Shown here: in pieces, positions 61,826 through 64,000 of the stretch
Layout: every line of letters starts with the position of its first letter
How positions within the stretch are numbered: the stretch's first letter is position 1
NCBI RefSeq assembly: GCF_001463885.1
Contig: NZ_BBWQ01000026.1
Coordinates: 1-64,000 of the forward strand
Length of the DNA stretch: 64,000 nucleotides
Direction of reading: 5' to 3'
From: Aureimonas altamirensis
GTDB lineage: Bacteria > Pseudomonadota > Alphaproteobacteria > Rhizobiales > Rhizobiaceae
The notes under the pieces: model-generated
The model's database searches: none
The model's input: only the letters and a program-made list of their open reading frames with translations
Told to the model about the DNA's origin: nothing
Program-made: the position numbers and the translations under genes

Positions 61826-62902
61826 CTACGCACCGGCCCCGTCGAACTGCGCCTCGAGATCCAGAAGATCCTTCAGGCTGGTTGTCCCGAGCGCTGGCAG
61901 AAGATCGTTCTCTACGGAGAAGTCGCGTCCGTAGAGGGCGCCGAACAGCGAAAGCCCCGCGGCATGCAACGGCGTTGCGACACCGACCATGCCGCCGAGC
62001 GCCACCATCGGCACCAGGCCGAAGGGAACATCCTCCAGCGTGTAGCGCGTGTCGATGGTCGTCGGCCCGGCTTGCGGGTTCGGCTGGGCGGCAAGCTGCC
62101 GAGCCGTCTCTTCCAGCGGCGCATCCGGCACGCCATAGGTCAGGCTGTAATGCTGGCGCATCGAGCGCACCGTAACGCCCGCCGCGTTTGCGACGGCCAG
62201 CCGCTCCGCATCGAGGCCTTCCAGCAGCCTCCCGACCGACGCGGTGAGATTGTCGCTCTGCCCCCACGCCTCGCCCTTCTCCATCCGCGTGAAGTTGCAG
62301 AGGGCGAGCGCCATGTGGCTTTGCGGGTTGACGTTGCCGAGGGCGATCGACAGCAGGCCATCGACGGGGCGGAAGCGTTCGCCGAACGCATCGGCAAGCA
62401 AAGCCAGCGTCTTCGCGCAAGCGGATTGCGGAACCACAGCCACATCCACCGCCTTTCGCAAGGTCGCCACCCTGACCCGCGTCGGCGATGTCCGGCGCGA
62501 GCGCAGGATCGTGGTGTTGAAGGCGGCCACACATGCGCCGGTGCCATGTGCCACCAGACGCTTGATGAGATAGTACGCACCCAGCGAGGCGTGCGAGCTG
62601 ATGGCCACGATTTGCGTTGGTTGAAGGGCTGCTGCCATTTCGTCGAAGACGCGGCGATGCCCGTTCGCCGGCAGGGCCACCAGAACGAGCTGCGCCCCCG
62701 CCATCGCTTCGGCGCAGCTTTGGGCCGTCGAGACGGCGAAGCTGCCCTCGATCTTGCCTTCGCTGGTCAAGGGTGCCCCATCGCGGAAAGCCGCGGTGCT
62801 TGCACCGGACGGAGACCACAGCACGGGCTGGTGCCCGCGCTCCATCAAAAGGGCCGCGCAACCGAACGCCTGCGCGCCCGCACCCAGTATGGCGACGCGC
62901 AT
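61826..62902 (-). CDS. NAD/NADP octopine/nopaline dehydrogenase family protein
   Basis: A 358-residue protein. The N-terminal Rossmann motif is VAILGAGAQAFGCAALLM. The C-terminal octopine-dehydrogenase domain contains SMRQHYSLTYGVPDAPLEET and DTRYTLEDVPFGLVPMVALG, with the His-Asp pair typical of opine dehydrogenases. The family makes or breaks N-(carboxyalkyl)amino acids. ATG 62902 shares one base with the stop of the upstream FAD oxidoreductase gene, so both act together. Whether it degrades an opine or reduces another imine cannot be told from sequence. Confidence 0.9.
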   Translation of the reverse strand: MRVAILGAGAQAFGCAALLMERGHQPVLWSPSGASTAAFRDGAPLTSEGKIEGSFAVSTAQSCAEAMAGAQLVLVALPANGHRRVFDEMAAALQPTQIVAISSHASLGAYYLIKRLVAHGTGACVAAFNTTILRSRRTSPTRVRVATLRKAVDVAVVPQSACAKTLALLADAFGERFRPVDGLLSIALGNVNPQSHMALALCNFTRMEKGEAWGQSDNLTASVGRLLEGLDAERLAVANAAGVTVRSMRQHYSLTYGVPDAPLEETARQLAAQPNPQAGPTTIDTRYTLEDVPFGLVPMVALGGMVGVATPLHAAGLSLFGALYGRDFSVENDLLPALGTTSLKDLLDLEAQFDGAGA

Positions 62903-64000
62903 CAGGCCGGCTCCTTCTGGAAGAACCGAGCCGGGCGAAAATCATCAAGTTCAGGCCGGGGCCGCCCATTCAGAACTTCGTCGGCCAGGGCCTCGCCGAT
63001 GAAGGCTCCGAGCGTGACCCCGCTATGGGTGACGGCCACCCAGTAATTCCCGAGGTTCGGAACGGGTCCGACGGCGGAGTAGCTATCCTGCGGGATCGGG
63101 CGGATGGCGATGCGCACCGCCTCGATGCCCACGGACGCAAGCGCCGGAACGGTAGCCTCGGCACGCCGCAACAGTTCCAATGCCTGCGGATGATCGAGCG
63201 CCGGCGCATCGTGGTTGCCCACCAGTTGGTCCAGCTCGTTCGAGCGCAGAAGAAGCCGCCCCGCGCCATCCGGCCTCATATTGACCAGCGGGGTGCGTAG
63301 CGCGCGCCGCAGCCCTATGCCGGCGGGCGCCGTATAGGCAATCAGCCCCACGGTCGGCGCCAGCGGCACATGCGGGGCACCCTCGCCCACCGTCTCGTTG
63401 GACCACCGGCCGGAGCAGTTGATGACGGCATCGGCGCCGAGAACGGACCCGTCGTCCAGCCTGACGCCGGTGCAGCGACCGGATTCGACCACCAGGCCGG
63501 CGACCTTTCCCCGCACGAGGGTCAGCCCGTGCCGCACCATGGCCGCTTCCGTCAACGAGCCGGCATACAATGTCGGATCCAGCCAGCCATCCTGCGGATA
63601 ATGGATGACGGGCGCGTTGCCGATCGCGTCGGCATTGATCTGCGGTTCCAGCTCGCGAACATCCCGGGCGTCGATCAGCTCTGCCGGATAGCCCCACTCC
63701 ACGAGCTGACGGTACTTGTCCAACGGGTCGTTGTCGTCGCGCCCGCCGGCCTCGGCTTCGGCATGCTGCCACTGCAGCACGCCCGGGCGATGATACCAGG
63801 CGGGAGACTCGAATTCATCGAGGATCGCCTCATGCGCCTGCCGGCCGGCATAGTTGAGCTTGTAATAGCTGTGCGATGTCAGCTTTTCGCAGGCATTCAC
63901 CCATGCGTAGCTGACGCAGGAGGTGCCGCCGCCGACGCGGTCGGCTTCCACCAGAGTAACCTGTGCGCCGCCCTGCGCGAGGCGATAGGCGACCGAGGAG
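62902..64000 (-). CDS. FAD-dependent amine/amino-acid oxidoreductase (DAO family), partial at window edge
   Basis: The reading frame runs off the right edge; its first complete part reads SVAYRLAQGGAQVTLVEADR, the end of an FAD-binding GxGxxG region, so about 20 N-terminal residues are missing. The rest covers a glycine-oxidase/sarcosine-oxidase-like DAO fold: GGGTSCVSYAWVNACEKLT near the flavin, DAVINCSGRWSNETVG, and the C-terminal VAVTHSGVTLGAFIGEALAD. Related subunits oxidise opines, D-amino acids or N-methyl amino acids. Coupling to the octopine-dehydrogenase-family gene suggests a shared amino-acid-derived substrate. Confidence 0.88.
   Translation of the reverse strand, partial: SSVAYRLAQGGAQVTLVEADRVGGGTSCVSYAWVNACEKLTSHSYYKLNYAGRQAHEAILDEFESPAWYHRPGVLQWQHAEAEAGGRDDNDPLDKYRQLVEWGYPAELIDARDVRELEPQINADAIGNAPVIHYPQDGWLDPTLYAGSLTEAAMVRHGLTLVRGKVAGLVVESGRCTGVRLDDGSVLGADAVINCSGRWSNETVGEGAPHVPLAPTVGLIAYTAPAGIGLRRALRTPLVNMRPDGAGRLLLRSNELDQLVGNHDAPALDHPQALELLRRAEATVPALASVGIEAVRIAIRPIPQDSYSAVGPVPNLGNYWVAVTHSGVTLGAFIGEALADEVLNGRPRPELDDFRPARFFQKEPA

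Overview
The window reads as chromosomal DNA of an alphaproteobacterium of the order Hyphomicrobiales (Rhizobiales). It is GC-rich. It carries the ptsP-lysC-ubiG neighbourhood and a DUF4167 gene beside prmC-prfA. It also has a second-type RpoH sigma factor near carD and fdxA, GGAAC-N17/18-TT promoters of the EcfG general-stress type, and an iron operator of the rhizobial TGA-N9-TCA form. The family cannot be fixed by reading alone; an Aurantimonadaceae/Rhizobiaceae-like organism is a guess.

Left part (1-31500), core chromosome. Cell-wall genes come first: an M23 endopeptidase, an L,D-transpeptidase and an extensin-like protein. Two aldo/keto reductases, a PRC-barrel stress gene, ClpB and the DUF4167 protein follow. 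A leftward block then holds prmC, prfA, ptsP and lysC. A rightward block holds ubiG, a small hypothetical gene, a SUV3-like helicase, an S4 protein, ferredoxin fdxA, carD and rpoH2. After these come an M48 lipoprotein protease, the thiBPQ thiamine transporter behind a TPP riboswitch, and divergent thiamine pyrophosphokinase. A tRNA-Arg(CCT) gene closes this part.

Middle part (31600-46090), accessory. Directly after the tRNA comes an AT-rich membrane glycosyltransferase-like gene. It is followed by a sugar aminotransferase, a GtrB-like glycosyltransferase, a fused acetyltransferase/3,4-ketoisomerase (WxcM type) and a GtrA-like flippase. Together they look like a three-part Gtr surface-glycosylation system supplied with a 3-acetamido-3,6-dideoxyhexose. 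Next are an HxlR/SDR pair, a frameshifted SnoaL-like gene and an uncertain ORF. Then comes a six-gene operon (NMT1/THI5-type ABC transporter, polysaccharide deacetylase/allantoinase-like hydrolase, epimerase, SDR). It starts at a promoter covered by a 21-bp perfect palindrome and ends against a convergent IclR regulator.

Right part (46161-64000). A complete leftward iron-uptake operon runs FecI sigma, FecR, TonB receptor with STN domain, FhuF-like reductase, periplasmic binding protein, two permeases and ATPase. Beyond it is a leftward catabolic operon: CitMHS transporter, Ldh-type dehydrogenase, hydroxypyruvate-isomerase-like protein, aldehyde dehydrogenase, cupin and ABM protein. Divergent from it is a GntR/FCD regulator with two winged-helix domains, and a long inverted repeat lies between them. 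The window ends in an octopine-dehydrogenase-family gene coupled to an FAD amine oxidase that runs off the right edge.
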